Positions 44,258 to 54,188 of a DNA stretch of 64,000 nt are shown piece after piece. The notes beneath the pieces were generated by a model, which searched no databases, had not been told where the DNA came from, and worked only from the letters and a program-made list of their open reading frames with translations. Origin of the DNA: Liopterus haemorrhoidalis (taxonomy: Eukaryota; Arthropoda; Insecta; Coleoptera; Dytiscidae); contig OZ020615.1 of assembly GCA_963971575.1 (NCBI GenBank), positions 63,683,379 through 63,747,378 on the forward strand, written 5' to 3'. The position numbers and the translations under genes are program-made. Every line of letters begins with the position of its first letter. Within the stretch, counting starts at the first letter, position 1.

Positions 44258-44800
44258 AATAATAATAATAATAATAATAATTTATTGACCATAATACAAA
44301 ATAAAACATTGTTTTAGTCAGTCAAGCAATACAATACAAGTACAAATACATGTTAATAAGGAGCAAAAATAAGGTGCAGTACATAAATAAATTTAAAATT
44401 TAACATTCAAAAATTCGTCAGTCGAGTAAAATGGATTTCTAATTAAAAATTCTTTTACAGTTTTCTTGAAATTCAGAAAACGCAGGACTTTATATTCCTC
44501 TGGCAGAATATTGAAAAATTTTATGCTGTAATAATTAGAGGTATTGCGTGATTTAGTTAAACGTAAAAAGTTTGGATATATATGGTCTTTATTCCTAGTA
44601 GCATACGAGTGCATTCTGTCACCAGATGGCCATATATTTCTATTTTTATATGCATACAATACACACTGATAAATATAGAGGGAAGGTAATGTCATTATTT
44701 CTAATTCTTTAAATGCATGCTTACAGTCAGCTCTATAGTTAATTTTTGCTAAAATTCGAATAGCACGTCGTTGAAGGGAAAAAATTCTATTAGCTGAAGC
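44258..44800 (-). pseudogene. Jockey-like LINE 3' end with (ATT)n tail
   Basis: On the minus strand: FSLQRRAIRILAKINYRADC, HAFKELEIMTLPSLYIYQCV, YAYKNRNIW, HSYATRNKDHIYPNFLRLTK and FFNILPEEYKVLRFLNFKK, a typical reverse-transcriptase C-terminal region, open to a stop near 44393. The 3' UTR ends in about nine ATT units (44258-44285). Upstream, the open frame continues only through the 49-bp repeats and family B sequence and is not native. Confidence 0.85.
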
Positions 44801-44898
44801 AGAATGTCCAGAATTTTCCTTGTCCAGAATTGAATTGTCCAGAATGAACAGAATGTCCAGAATTTTCCTTGTCCAGAATTGAATTGTCCAGAATGAAC
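44801..44898. repeat. Perfect 49-bp direct tandem duplication
   Basis: 44801-44849 and 44850-44898 are identical; the unit itself has repeated GTCCAGAATT words. It lies at the 5' truncation point of the LINE fragment. Confidence 0.95.
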
Positions 44899-44959
44899 AG
44901 AATGTGCAGAATTTTTTGGAAGTGAAGAACTTTTTTTCTTGCTTAGAAAAAATTTCGAA

Positions 44960-45421
44960 AAAATTTTCAAAATACTTTAGTTTTATCAAAAAATTTCTCA
45001 AATAAAAGTTGTTCGTTATTGCATTTATAACAACTTTTGTTAAATAAATTTTTTCTAAATACTTTACTGTTGCTAAATATTCGAAAAATCTTAAAATCGA
45101 CATGAGTAAACTCCCATTTCTAGTCAACCTATTTTTACCAAAAGTTGATCAATTTGTACCATTGATATCGGAAGCTTAAATATGAAGTTTCATAAAAATG
45201 CTTTTAGCTGAATTTGCTTTGCACGTGTACACAGACAGACAAACGAACAGACAAACAGATAGACGGATGGACTGACGGACAGACAGACCGACAGACATCA
45301 TGCTAAAAATAGTCAAAACGTTATGTAGGGACCTCAAATCGTGGAGATTCATGGAAATCTCTAAATGTCAAAATCGATATGATCACAATACCTCCCTCAT
45401 ATATGTTGGCGGTCGGTAAAA
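44960..45421 (+). repeat. Family B repeat, copy 3
   Basis: Shares TTGTTCGTTATTGCATTTAT, ACCAAAAGTTGATCAATTTG and TTTGCACGTGTACACAGACA, followed by a degenerate GACA/GACG tract and the end GGCGGTCGGTAAAA. The hairpin end present in copies 1 and 2 is missing. Confidence 0.75.
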
Positions 45422-46297
45422 AAGTGATTATAATGAAGATTTCTACCATAAAAACTATTTTTTTTCGTTAAGTGCACTAAACTTCAGTCAAAATGATAGA
45501 AACAAGGTAATAATTTTGATTTAAATCATTGAAAAAAAGTTGGTCATCACTCTCTAATAATTGACGTAGAAACTAATTTGCTGGTAATTATGTATAATTA
45601 CCAGCCATCCCTATAACTCAATCAAGCGACTTCCTAGTTAGCTCTTCCTTATTTTACATAATAATTCAGAAAATAACCACTTAACATTTTTAACAAAAAA
45701 TAATTTAAAGACAGTGTAATAAGATAATAATATTTATTAAATCGTAGGAAAATGTCGAGAGGATATAGAAGGTTTAGTGAGTGCATGTTTAAGAACTATA
45801 AATTTAATTTGCAGCGTTGGTATAAAGCAACAAACAAATAAATTAATTAAATGACCTATATCTAGCAGTTCATTAATGATGGAGCAGTGAAGCCATTCAC
45901 TGTGAGAATGTTCTTTTAGTAGAAGCGTGGCAGCACTATCGCCCTGATCGTGCTACGAAAAGTAAAAGTTAAATCACGGATAGATACCAAATCATTAATT
46001 CCACTAATGTCCGCTTTTGCAAGCTTACCAACGGTGAATGTTTTAGAGAAAACTCACAAACACACAACAATCACGTACCCTGAACTCTTTTACATCACAC
46101 TTTCAAACATTTAACACTATTACAGTTTGTACACGATTACAGTTGCCATAGTAACATGTACCTACTAATGGGAATAGAAGTCCATTCACCGTAACTATGA
46201 AATGACGTCACAGTTGAAAAACTCACCTTGTGGCCAATTCGTAAACTGTCAAAAAAAGTTAGGTTATATCGAACAACTTCTAAAAATATATTGAAAA
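45422..46297. other. No recognised gene
   Basis: Anonymous sequence; the 82-codon minus-strand frame at 46137-46385 overlaps a transposon relic and is a shadow. Confidence 0.4.
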
Positions 46298-47043
46298 ACG
46301 GTGATTCGGCGACTGTAGCGCGTAGAGAATTCTGCAGTATTCGAGGTTTTCGCCACTTAAATGATGCGCCAAGCATTCCTCTCATTCGACATTGGGTTAA
46401 AAAGTTTAAAGAGACTGGTACAACGCTGAATAAATCAAAATCCGGGCAACCTAGGTCATCAAGAACGGTAGAAAACGTGGAGAATGTTAATCAGTCTGTT
46501 CGTGACGACCCGAACCTTTCAATTCGGAAGCGCGCAAGTGCTTTAAATGTGCATAGATCATCATTACATCGCATTATGCACAAAGACCTAAAGCTGCACC
46601 CCTACAAAATTTAATTGGTGCAAGAATTAAGGCCCCAAGATGCCAGTCAGAGGCTTAATTCTCAGGCAAATTGATCTCCCGGAGAGGTGACATAAATTGG
46701 CCTCCACGCAGTCCAGATTTAACCCCTATGGACTTTATCCTATGGGGTTATCTTAAATCTAAAGTTTACGCCAATAAACCGACTTCACTGGCGCATTTGA
46801 AAGAAAATATCCGTCACGAAATGGCAGCCATCCCTGAATCCACCTGCCGAGACGTCATAAGTAATTTTACTGTTCGATTAAATGAGTGCCGAGAACGCGA
46901 GGGTCTACATTTAGACGATATTATTTTTAAGAAATAAATACCCAAAAAGTGTATTTTAATAATTAATAAACATTTTTTCTATATACGGCTTACTTTTTTT
47001 TTAATCGATCCACTAAATATAAAATTTCTTTTGAGACACCTTA
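46298..47043 (+). pseudogene. DD41D mariner-type element, truncated and deleted copy
   Basis: From GGTGATTCGGCGACTG it is about 97% identical to 54360-55496. The N-terminal domain is open (NGDSATVARREFCSIRGFRH ... HRSSLHRIMHKDLKLHPYKI, then a stop). A deletion then removes the first two catalytic regions, and it resumes ISRRGDINWPPRSPDLTPMD to EREGLHLDDIIFKK (stop at 46935). The right terminus TTCTTTTGAGACACCTT is followed by a TA-containing flank; the left terminus is absent. Where the other copy has a 1-nt frameshift, this copy is intact. Confidence 0.85.
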
Positions 47044-48806
47044 TATTTCCTATGGAGGAAAGGAATTAATGTAAATTATGATGCACAGCAGTTCTTTCTA
47101 ACCGATTTGTCGCGAAATTTATGGTTTATATTATATTAAGTGTGTAATGTAGTATTAAAAAAATAAATAAATAAATTTCAGTGTATAAGAATCATCAGAA
47201 ATATTTGTTTTTAGAAATGTGTCGTGTTCTTTTAATACTTTTTATACAATTTACTTTAATTTTTCGCCTGGTGTCACATTGACACAGCGGGTTCGGGAAG
47301 CAAACGCGGAGTGTTCCGAGTCACACTGTTTAACAGACCGCTCGAATAAACGCGTTTAGACCTTTTCTCGAACGCTCCGAGCTTGCTTCCTGAACTCACT
47401 AAATGATATCGGAAAGCAATGTTAAAGAGTCAAATTTTTTATTATTCAAATCGATATTTTTGAATTTCAGATGTTAGATACAATTTTGTACGTTATAGAA
47501 ATATCACCCAACATGGAAAATACTTAAATATACAAACACGGCTACTCCTGTGAGCACGGCTACTAAGAGCTTTGGGCATTTTTATTACAATAAAACTAAA
47601 AAAAAAAAGAAAAATTAACCTCACTAAATTCTCAACATCTAAATGTCCACCTGACAAATAACGATTGAACAATCCAATTTCAAACTGGCAACATTGAAAA
47701 AATGTACCAAAATTAAATAAATAAATGTACTGAGTTATGGATTGATGTTGATTAAAACATATCATAACATTGGTACTTAAAATAACCGAGTGTGACGTCA
47801 TCTCATATTTATTGTGAATGGAGTTTAGTATATTCTCATTTTTTTCTATATGTCGAGAAAACAACTATAAATGCATGCCAAATTTTAACTCTCTAGGTTC
47901 AGCCGTTTGGCCACAATTTCTACATTACAGGCAGGCACATGACTGACAGTAAAATGGTTTCTTAGTTTTATCTACGAAATCCTAAAAATTGTGCTAACTC
48001 AGTGCTAACCCTACATTACAAATTACATTGACACAATGTTGAGGTAATAAAATTTGAGAACATTTAGAAAACATAGTTTTTTGTCGAAAATATTTTGTAA
48101 TATTTTTATTATTTTTATATATTATAAATCAAGATAGAATTTTCTAAATATATTTTTATAAACATCATATATATTTTCTGCCTAATTTTTCCTCGAATAA
48201 TTTGTGTTCTATTTTGACAACTCAAATCAGAAATAAAAATAACATATAAATTCAGAAAGAAAAAATAAATAGATGGCATTTTGTATATATGTTGCCGTGG
48301 TATTCTTGGTAAAACCAGGTTGCATATAGACCATCGGGATACAATTTTAAATTTCTGTGCTGATATTTTGCAGTCAGCCCATTATCTCTCAGGTTCTATT
48401 AAAATACTTTGACACATTTTTCTTGTGCACTTACACAAGCACTGTCTTTGTTTTGATACTCACTTAAACCAGGTTTTCTTCTTTTTCTTCTTCATTTATT
48501 GGATTCAACCAGGATTAGCTTGTATTTAACATTATATTGCTATCTTCATTGTTGACACAAAAGGCGCTAAAATCCTACATGTTGTGCCTGTGGCGCAGCC
48601 AATATGGCAGCAAGTGAGAGGGGAAGTGGCATAGATTCTCCTAGTTTTAGATAGAGCAGTTGGGAATCTTCTTCATAGAAAGAGTAAGCAAACAGTAGGT
48701 GATGGGGATCTGCTACCTCACCACAGCTGCACAGGTTCGATTGTATTATTTCTAAGGAACAAGGATGATTCTCTTTTAGTTAAATTTAGTTTCTTATACC
48801 AGACAA
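47044..48806. other. Mostly anonymous; inverted repeat and family A scrap
   Basis: 47289-47322 and 47365-47399 form an imperfect inverted repeat (GTTCGGGAAGCAAACGCGGA versus the inverse of TCCGAGCTTGCTTCCTGAAC). 47865-47993 is a family A end without microsatellite. No coding frame is supported. Confidence 0.4.
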
Positions 48807-49376
48807 TGGGTGCGTTTTGTTGGTGGCTGGTTGGAAGTACTAGAATTGATGCGCAAGAAAACGACAATTTTGATCGTGAAGTAAACATGGAATGACATTT
48901 GCTTGGAGGTTAAGTCATATGGTTATACTTAGAACAAATAACGAACATATTTCACCTAAACGGATAATCTAAATAATAAATGCAGAATAAAAAAACTTTA
49001 TAATTGAAGCAATTATTCAAGAATGTTTTAGAACGAGTAATTGAATTGTACATACATTTTAAGTTTAGATTTATCAATACTATATTAAAATCATATAGGT
49101 ATATATTTATTTTAGGACACAAAATGAGAAAATACCTAAAAGTAAAAATTATTTTTAAGCAGTAATACCAAGATTCAATTCTAATATCTACATTTAAAAA
49201 CGAAATGAAAACAACTGCATTCAAATATTACTTTTCATCCCCACCACACTTATTCATTCCAGTCGTTCGACCTCGAGTCATCGAATGAGTAGAAGGAATA
49301 GAATGAGAATACAGTCGCAACAAAACGCGTATTCTGATTAAACCGAAACCAGAATTGGCACAACAAAACGCACCCA
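48807..49376. mobile_element. TIR element TGGGTGCGTTTTGTTG (570 bp)
   Basis: A perfect 16-bp inverted pair TGGGTGCGTTTTGTTG (48807-48822) and CAACAAAACGCACCCA (49361-49376). Another CAACAAAACGCG occurs at 49318. Flanks do not show an obvious duplication, so the superfamily is open. No coding frame. Confidence 0.65.
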
Positions 49377-49500
49377 ATGCTTGGTATTCTGGGGACAAGC
49401 GATCTATAAAATAGGCCTTTTAAGAGGCATGACTGGTCCCATTCCTGTTGCCAGTTGCGAATACATCTAGTTCTGAATTCTGGTAAAAGACACTTGTATA

Positions 49501-50785
49501 AGGGAGATGTGGGGATGGTGGCACAATTGGTACAGTGGAACATTTGAAATATCTTTGAAATATAGAATATTTTCATGTCTGTTTGGGTATATATAGGCCC
49601 CTCTGGTACTGAGAAATTATACCACATTTTGAGTCTATAAATTTAAGTCTCCGCCATTTATGTTGAAAATGTTGATTTGAGGTTGACAAACTAAAGTTTA
49701 TCGTAACAAGAAAATTTTTATTTGAACGAGACACTAAATTAGTAAGAAATTTTGTTTTACATGTTGTAAATTGGTCATTTGTCTACAGTATAAAGCAATT
49801 ACTAATGTCCTAAACTATATTATTTATTATATTTGATAAAATGTTCGTGAAAATAGGGTTAGGCTAACAGTGGCACACGTGTTATGTGGATACAGTGTTA
49901 CAGTGAGCCACTGTACCCACGTACGTGGGTACGAGTTAGAAGAACAATTCCAAGCTGCGCAAAATAAAAAAGATCAGAAAATTAAAACTCAGATGATAAT
50001 GTTGACTCTGAATGTGATACAGATTCGACAGACTACGTAAACAAGGATATTAAAGTAAGGCAATATGCCTTAATATTTGAAGGATACGGAAAGAATATAA
50101 TGAAGAGCCACTCTATAGGGGAAATCATAGAAATAACGACTGATAATATTGTTGTAACATATCTTCGACGGCTGACTCTACTCTTTAAATTTATTAAAAC
50201 AAATGATAATTACACATTTAAAAAATCAGAGCTGATTAAAGTATTACCATCTCCTGCTCCGTCTGGTAGCACAAAACACCGTTTAAACGTTTTGATAACA
50301 TTAAAATTACTGCTTCCAAGGAACTTACCAAAGTTTATTTTTTTATATTAATAACAAATTTACATTTATATATTTATATACATTATTTAATTAGTAGTTT
50401 GTTCCAAAAATTTGATTTTTTTTACAATATTATAAATTTTTCAGTATCTTTCAGATGATTTATTTTTAAAGACATTGAATTGAAGTTTCAATAAAAATTA
50501 TTGATACATATACAGATTTTTTAGATACCTATTATATTTACTGTTCCACTGTATCACTAATGCTGTTTCACTGTACCCTCACGTATAGGTACAGTGGCAC
50601 AATTGCAGAGGTCAACAAAAATATTAATTATAAATGGCACGTGATAAGGACATTAATTTTTAACAGGTTATTTAATCAACGACATAATAGTTATTAAGTG
50701 GCGAAAAGGTTTATTTAAAAAATTCAAAATTGAAGATGTTATGTACAGAAAACCAAAATGTGTGACACTGTCCCCACATCTCCCC
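49501..50785 (+). mobile_element. Pogo/Tigger-like element remnant, TA-flanked
   Basis: Ends AGGGAGATGTGGGGA and TCCCCACATCTCCCC (14 of 15 paired), flanked by TA (49499-49500, 50786-50787). The words ACAGTGGCAC/CACTGTACC recur at 49530, 49870, 49910, 50540 and 50588. It retains a C-terminal coding piece (about 49990-50310). The interior is otherwise deleted. Confidence 0.7.
49990..50310 (+). pseudogene. Transposase C-terminal fragment (pogo/DDE_1-like)
   Basis: An open stretch reads DNVDSECDTDSTDYVN, ALIFEGYGKNIMKSHSIGEI, IEITTDNIVVTYLRRLTLLF and KFIKTNDNYTFKKSELIKVL, ending PSPAPSGSTKHR. An acidic linker followed by a small domain of the type 'vkFeGkk..yvGqIiei..d.ivvkFlrr' and a PxPxxxG tail is common downstream of DDE_1-type transposases in insects (from memory of the family; needs a profile search). 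The catalytic domain is missing. Confidence 0.5.
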
Positions 50786-50796
50786 TATCATAGTAA

Positions 50797-51054
50797 TCGT
50801 ATTCGGAGTTATTTGAGCAAGAACTAGCAAGAGCGTCAGCGCGTTTTCTTTTTATTCCTGAGAGGCCAGGGATCCAGGCTAAGTATTGTTCAAAATTTAG
50901 TGTATGTAATACTGATGATAACCAGGACAAAAGGTTTAAAACGTCAACATTAAGAAAAGAAACCGAAAATTTGTCTAGGCAACTAAAAGAACTTAAATTA
51001 CATCTTGCTACCAACAACTGTGTTACATCAACAACTTATCTAAATACAGTTTGA
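50797..51054 (+). other. Unassigned 85-codon open frame with coiled-coil-like end
   Basis: Open from the TAA at 50794-50796 to the TGA at 51052-51054 with no ATG. It reads LARASARFLFIPERPGIQAK ... STLRKETENLSRQLKELKLH. Heptad-spaced Leu suggests a short coil. An AATAAA lies at about 51103. It could be a last exon or a transposon gene end; I do not recognise the family, and no splice acceptor is obvious. Confidence 0.3.
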
Positions 51055-51683
51055 GGCATGATAAAAATTTTGTATAATTTGTTTGAGTATTTTCCGTTGA
51101 AAATAAAATATAAAAAAATGATTTGTTCGACAGATTGTCAACAATAGTTAAATGCAATTAGAATGCTTCTCTCCAAGGTGACATTATAGTTGTAGACACG
51201 TGTTGCTTGCGCAATTTTCATGTAATATATGATCAGACACAAACATTATTTTAGACACAATAGCAACTAGTCATCACATCATTTCATGGCAATTCGCAGG
51301 TAAAGAAGCAACATGATATTAGGATTCGCTTTGCGGTCAACACCAACAAAAAATTCAAACAATGACAACGTTATTAACTTTTTAACTATTTTTTTGTAGC
51401 ATTTAATAAAATCATCATTTTATTTACATATGTATTAGCCAATTTCAATGTTTATATCAACAACTCCTCCGGATCGTTCTTTTTGTTAACGATGGACGAA
51501 ACATTGAAGTCGTTGCCAGTTTCCTATAGCATTAAGCCGCATTCAGAGCTCTTTAAATTAATAGTCTGTGGACTATACGTTGTAGATATGTTTAATACAT
51601 TGTTTTAACGTTCGACGTAGCGTTTACATCTCTTGGAAATTATGAGTTACGAATAGTCCGATATCTGTGTGTCTTTAAACTAG
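51055..51683. other. No recognised gene
   Basis: Anonymous sequence with no supported feature apart from the AATAAA mentioned for the upstream frame. Confidence 0.4.
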
Positions 51684-51773
51684 GGTGACCATTTTCTTAA
51701 GAAGGCAATGCGGGACGGAGCAAAAAATGGTCGTCACTTCCCAAATATAAGTGAAGAGCAAAAAAAAAAAAAA

Positions 51774-52910
51774 TTGATGTGAAGTGTGAATTTTCACACA
51801 TTGCAGGGTTTCACAGGTATATAATAAGTGAAGGCGGCATGCTGAGTGTGTAGGACAAATTTTGCTTTGTAGTAACCACGGCAAAATGAACGATCTTTTT
51901 AAAATAATTTATCGTCTGTTAATCTCAGAGCTTTAAAAACAAATTTTATGTTAAAATATTTTTTTGTTAATTTTAATTCGAATACCTAATATCATTATTT
52001 AGGTTTCCAAATAAGTGCAGTATTTTTTTTATATAATAAGGTTCATTAAGATTTTGAAAATTGCGCCTATGGCTTTCATTGGTTGTCTTAAATCATACGC
52101 TCCGCCCCTCTGGCTTCGTATAAATGACACATAGAATGAAAATATAATTCCAATTGGTTATTAAATTTACGCTCTTGAAAATTAAATTCAAAATGTGCTA
52201 AAATATAACTAGAATTTTAACAAATTAATTTAAACAAGATAAATATGAAAAAAAAAACAAAACAAAAAATTGACTCCACAAGCCAGGAACGAACCTGTGT
52301 AGTGAATAACGATCCTGTGTAGTTGTCGCGCAACTGAGCCACTAGACCACCAAATGCTTATCAACTTAGTGTGTTATAAGAGTATAACATGTATGCATCG
52401 TCAACCAAAAAACACAAAAAATGCGTTATTTTCTGAAAACATAATCTGATCAAAAATTCCTGTTGTACTATTCCGGTTCACACCAATATACATTACTTAG
52501 AATTTTTTCACATTTTTAGTTTAAACCATCTGGGCTACAGGGTGTGAGACACAAATTTTTTTGCACAATTTTGGCAAAAATCGCCTCAAAATAATTTATT
52601 TTGCAAAAATAAAATTTTGATCGTGAATCCACGTACTAAGGGCTTTCATTTGATACCCTACTCAGAATTTTAAAAAAATATTTTTTTTTTTCGATGAGCA
52701 CATATTTGTTTATATTTTTAGGGGGATATGTTTTTTAGATGTTTTAGTATTTTTCCTATGTGCGGGTCAAAAAGTTGTACAAGCATGCCAAATTTCAACT
52801 CTCTAGGTTTAGCCGTTTGGCTACAATTTTTACCGAACAGACAGACAGACAGACAGACGACAAAATGACGGTATAAGGGTTTTTTGGTCATACCTACAAA
52901 ACCCTAAAAA
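51774..52910 (+). repeat. Family A repeat, full copy inside a hAT MITE
   Basis: It runs from TTGATGTGAAGTGTGAA to CCCTAAAAA and is the longest and cleanest copy, with (GACA)5 at 52840-52858. Its placement inside a MITE A-run shows that it moved as a unit, and that it inserts in or next to A-rich sequence. Confidence 0.9.
52286..52349 (-). other. tRNA-like module in family A copy at 52 kb
   Basis: On the minus strand TGGTCTAGTGGCTCAG (an exact box A-type D-arm) and GGTTCGTTCC (box B-like, 52286-52295). Sequence unrelated to the modules in the 4 and 13 kb copies, but at the same place in the repeat. Confidence 0.65.
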
Positions 52911-52975
52911 GGTCCTCACCTCACAAATCCAAGTGAAGAGCAAAAAAAAAGGTCCTCACCTCCCAAATCAGGCCC

Positions 52976-54188
52976 TTAAAAATTACGGGCCCAAGACAAT
53001 TGTCTTTTTTGTCTTTGCGAAAGTCCGCCACTGATCCTGCTTATAGGTGGACACCTTAGTCTTGAGCTGACTGCATAGAATCGGAAGATGTAAATTCTGT
53101 AGTGTCCGGGATTTGAACCCGATACCCAGTGTTTCGTAGGTAAGTTTCTTACCACAAAGCTACGGGAACAGAAATGTTATACATTTATCTAATTTTTTTT
53201 TGTTTTTTGTTTTTTTTTCTGTGTTATTGACTCGGTGGAAAAATGTGAAAATCTCGTTTTCCATTTCCGGTGAAATCCCTCGACATGGCATCGGTCTAAC
53301 TCGGTAAAACTCGGCAATATTCGTTCAAGTTAAATTATAAAGGGTTCTGTTTTATTTTTATTTGACGAAAGGGGTTAAAATGATATTGCGGTTTATGAAT
53401 GTGTTTCGTTTTTCGGCTACGATTTAAAATGTTTTCGCCATTTTCCCCTTTTCATACATTCACTGAAAATTATTTTTATGTTCAGGATTTTTCACCTTTG
53501 TTTTAAAAGGGTTGATGTTACACTCATAAACAAAAAAAGTAATTATGTCACAAAAAAATATTACAATTAAATATTATATTCAAATTCACCTGATTTATCA
53601 TGGTGCCCAGATTTTTGAAAGAATAAACTCACTCAAAAAAGATAACTCATAAATTAACAGACAAAATGATTTTTTAAATTTATTTTTTGACCATTTTTGC
53701 CAATCTAAATTTTGTGTTACATCCATAATTATATTTATAATTTTATAATAAAGTAAGCATATAATATGTGAACAATTTCCAACTTTAACTTCAACAATAA
53801 AGCCCTTAAACCCTTTGTTCTTTACTAGTTTATAAACTAAAACACCCTTCAAGTATAATATTTTTGTATTAGCCTTAACAGACCACAGTGTTACTATTTT
53901 TTTGCTATGGTGGTACAGATGTGTCTAGGGGTGGAACTTACAATACTCTCCCTTGTTCAGATTCAATAAGTTTCATTGTCTTACCCCTGTCACCCCACTG
54001 TCTGGGACAGGGAAGGGGTGAGAACAGGCGATTTATGACGAGGGCTAATGCTTAGAATTAGAATATAGGGTTAGAACAACGACTGATTTAAGAAAATTGG
54101 ATGCTGCAATAAAGGAAATATCTAAATAGCAGGCTTAAACCAGCTATTTCTCTCATATCTCCTCTTTGCTCAGGTGTCGTAATTTGTA
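52976..54188. other. hAT end, tRNA-like sequence, then anonymous DNA
   Basis: 52976-53031 (GGCCCTTAAAAATTACGGGC ... GTCCGCCACTG) is a typical hAT 3' end. 53108-53168 on the minus strand is tRNA-like: CGTAGCTTTGTGGTAAG and a good T-arm TCGGGTTCAAATCCCGG, possibly a SINE head or tRNA pseudogene. 53170-54186 has no recognised feature. Confidence 0.45.

Larger units (their letters stand above)
51684..52975. mobile_element. hAT MITE, TAGGGTGACCA family, split by family A
   Basis: The left end TAGGGTGACCATTTTC is at 51684. The GGTCGTCACTTCCCAAATAT and GTGAAGAGC units are cut in an A-run by a family A copy (51774-52910) and resume as GGTCCTCACCTCACAAATCC. The right terminus is replaced by a different hAT-like end at about 52976-53031. 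Confidence 0.7.
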
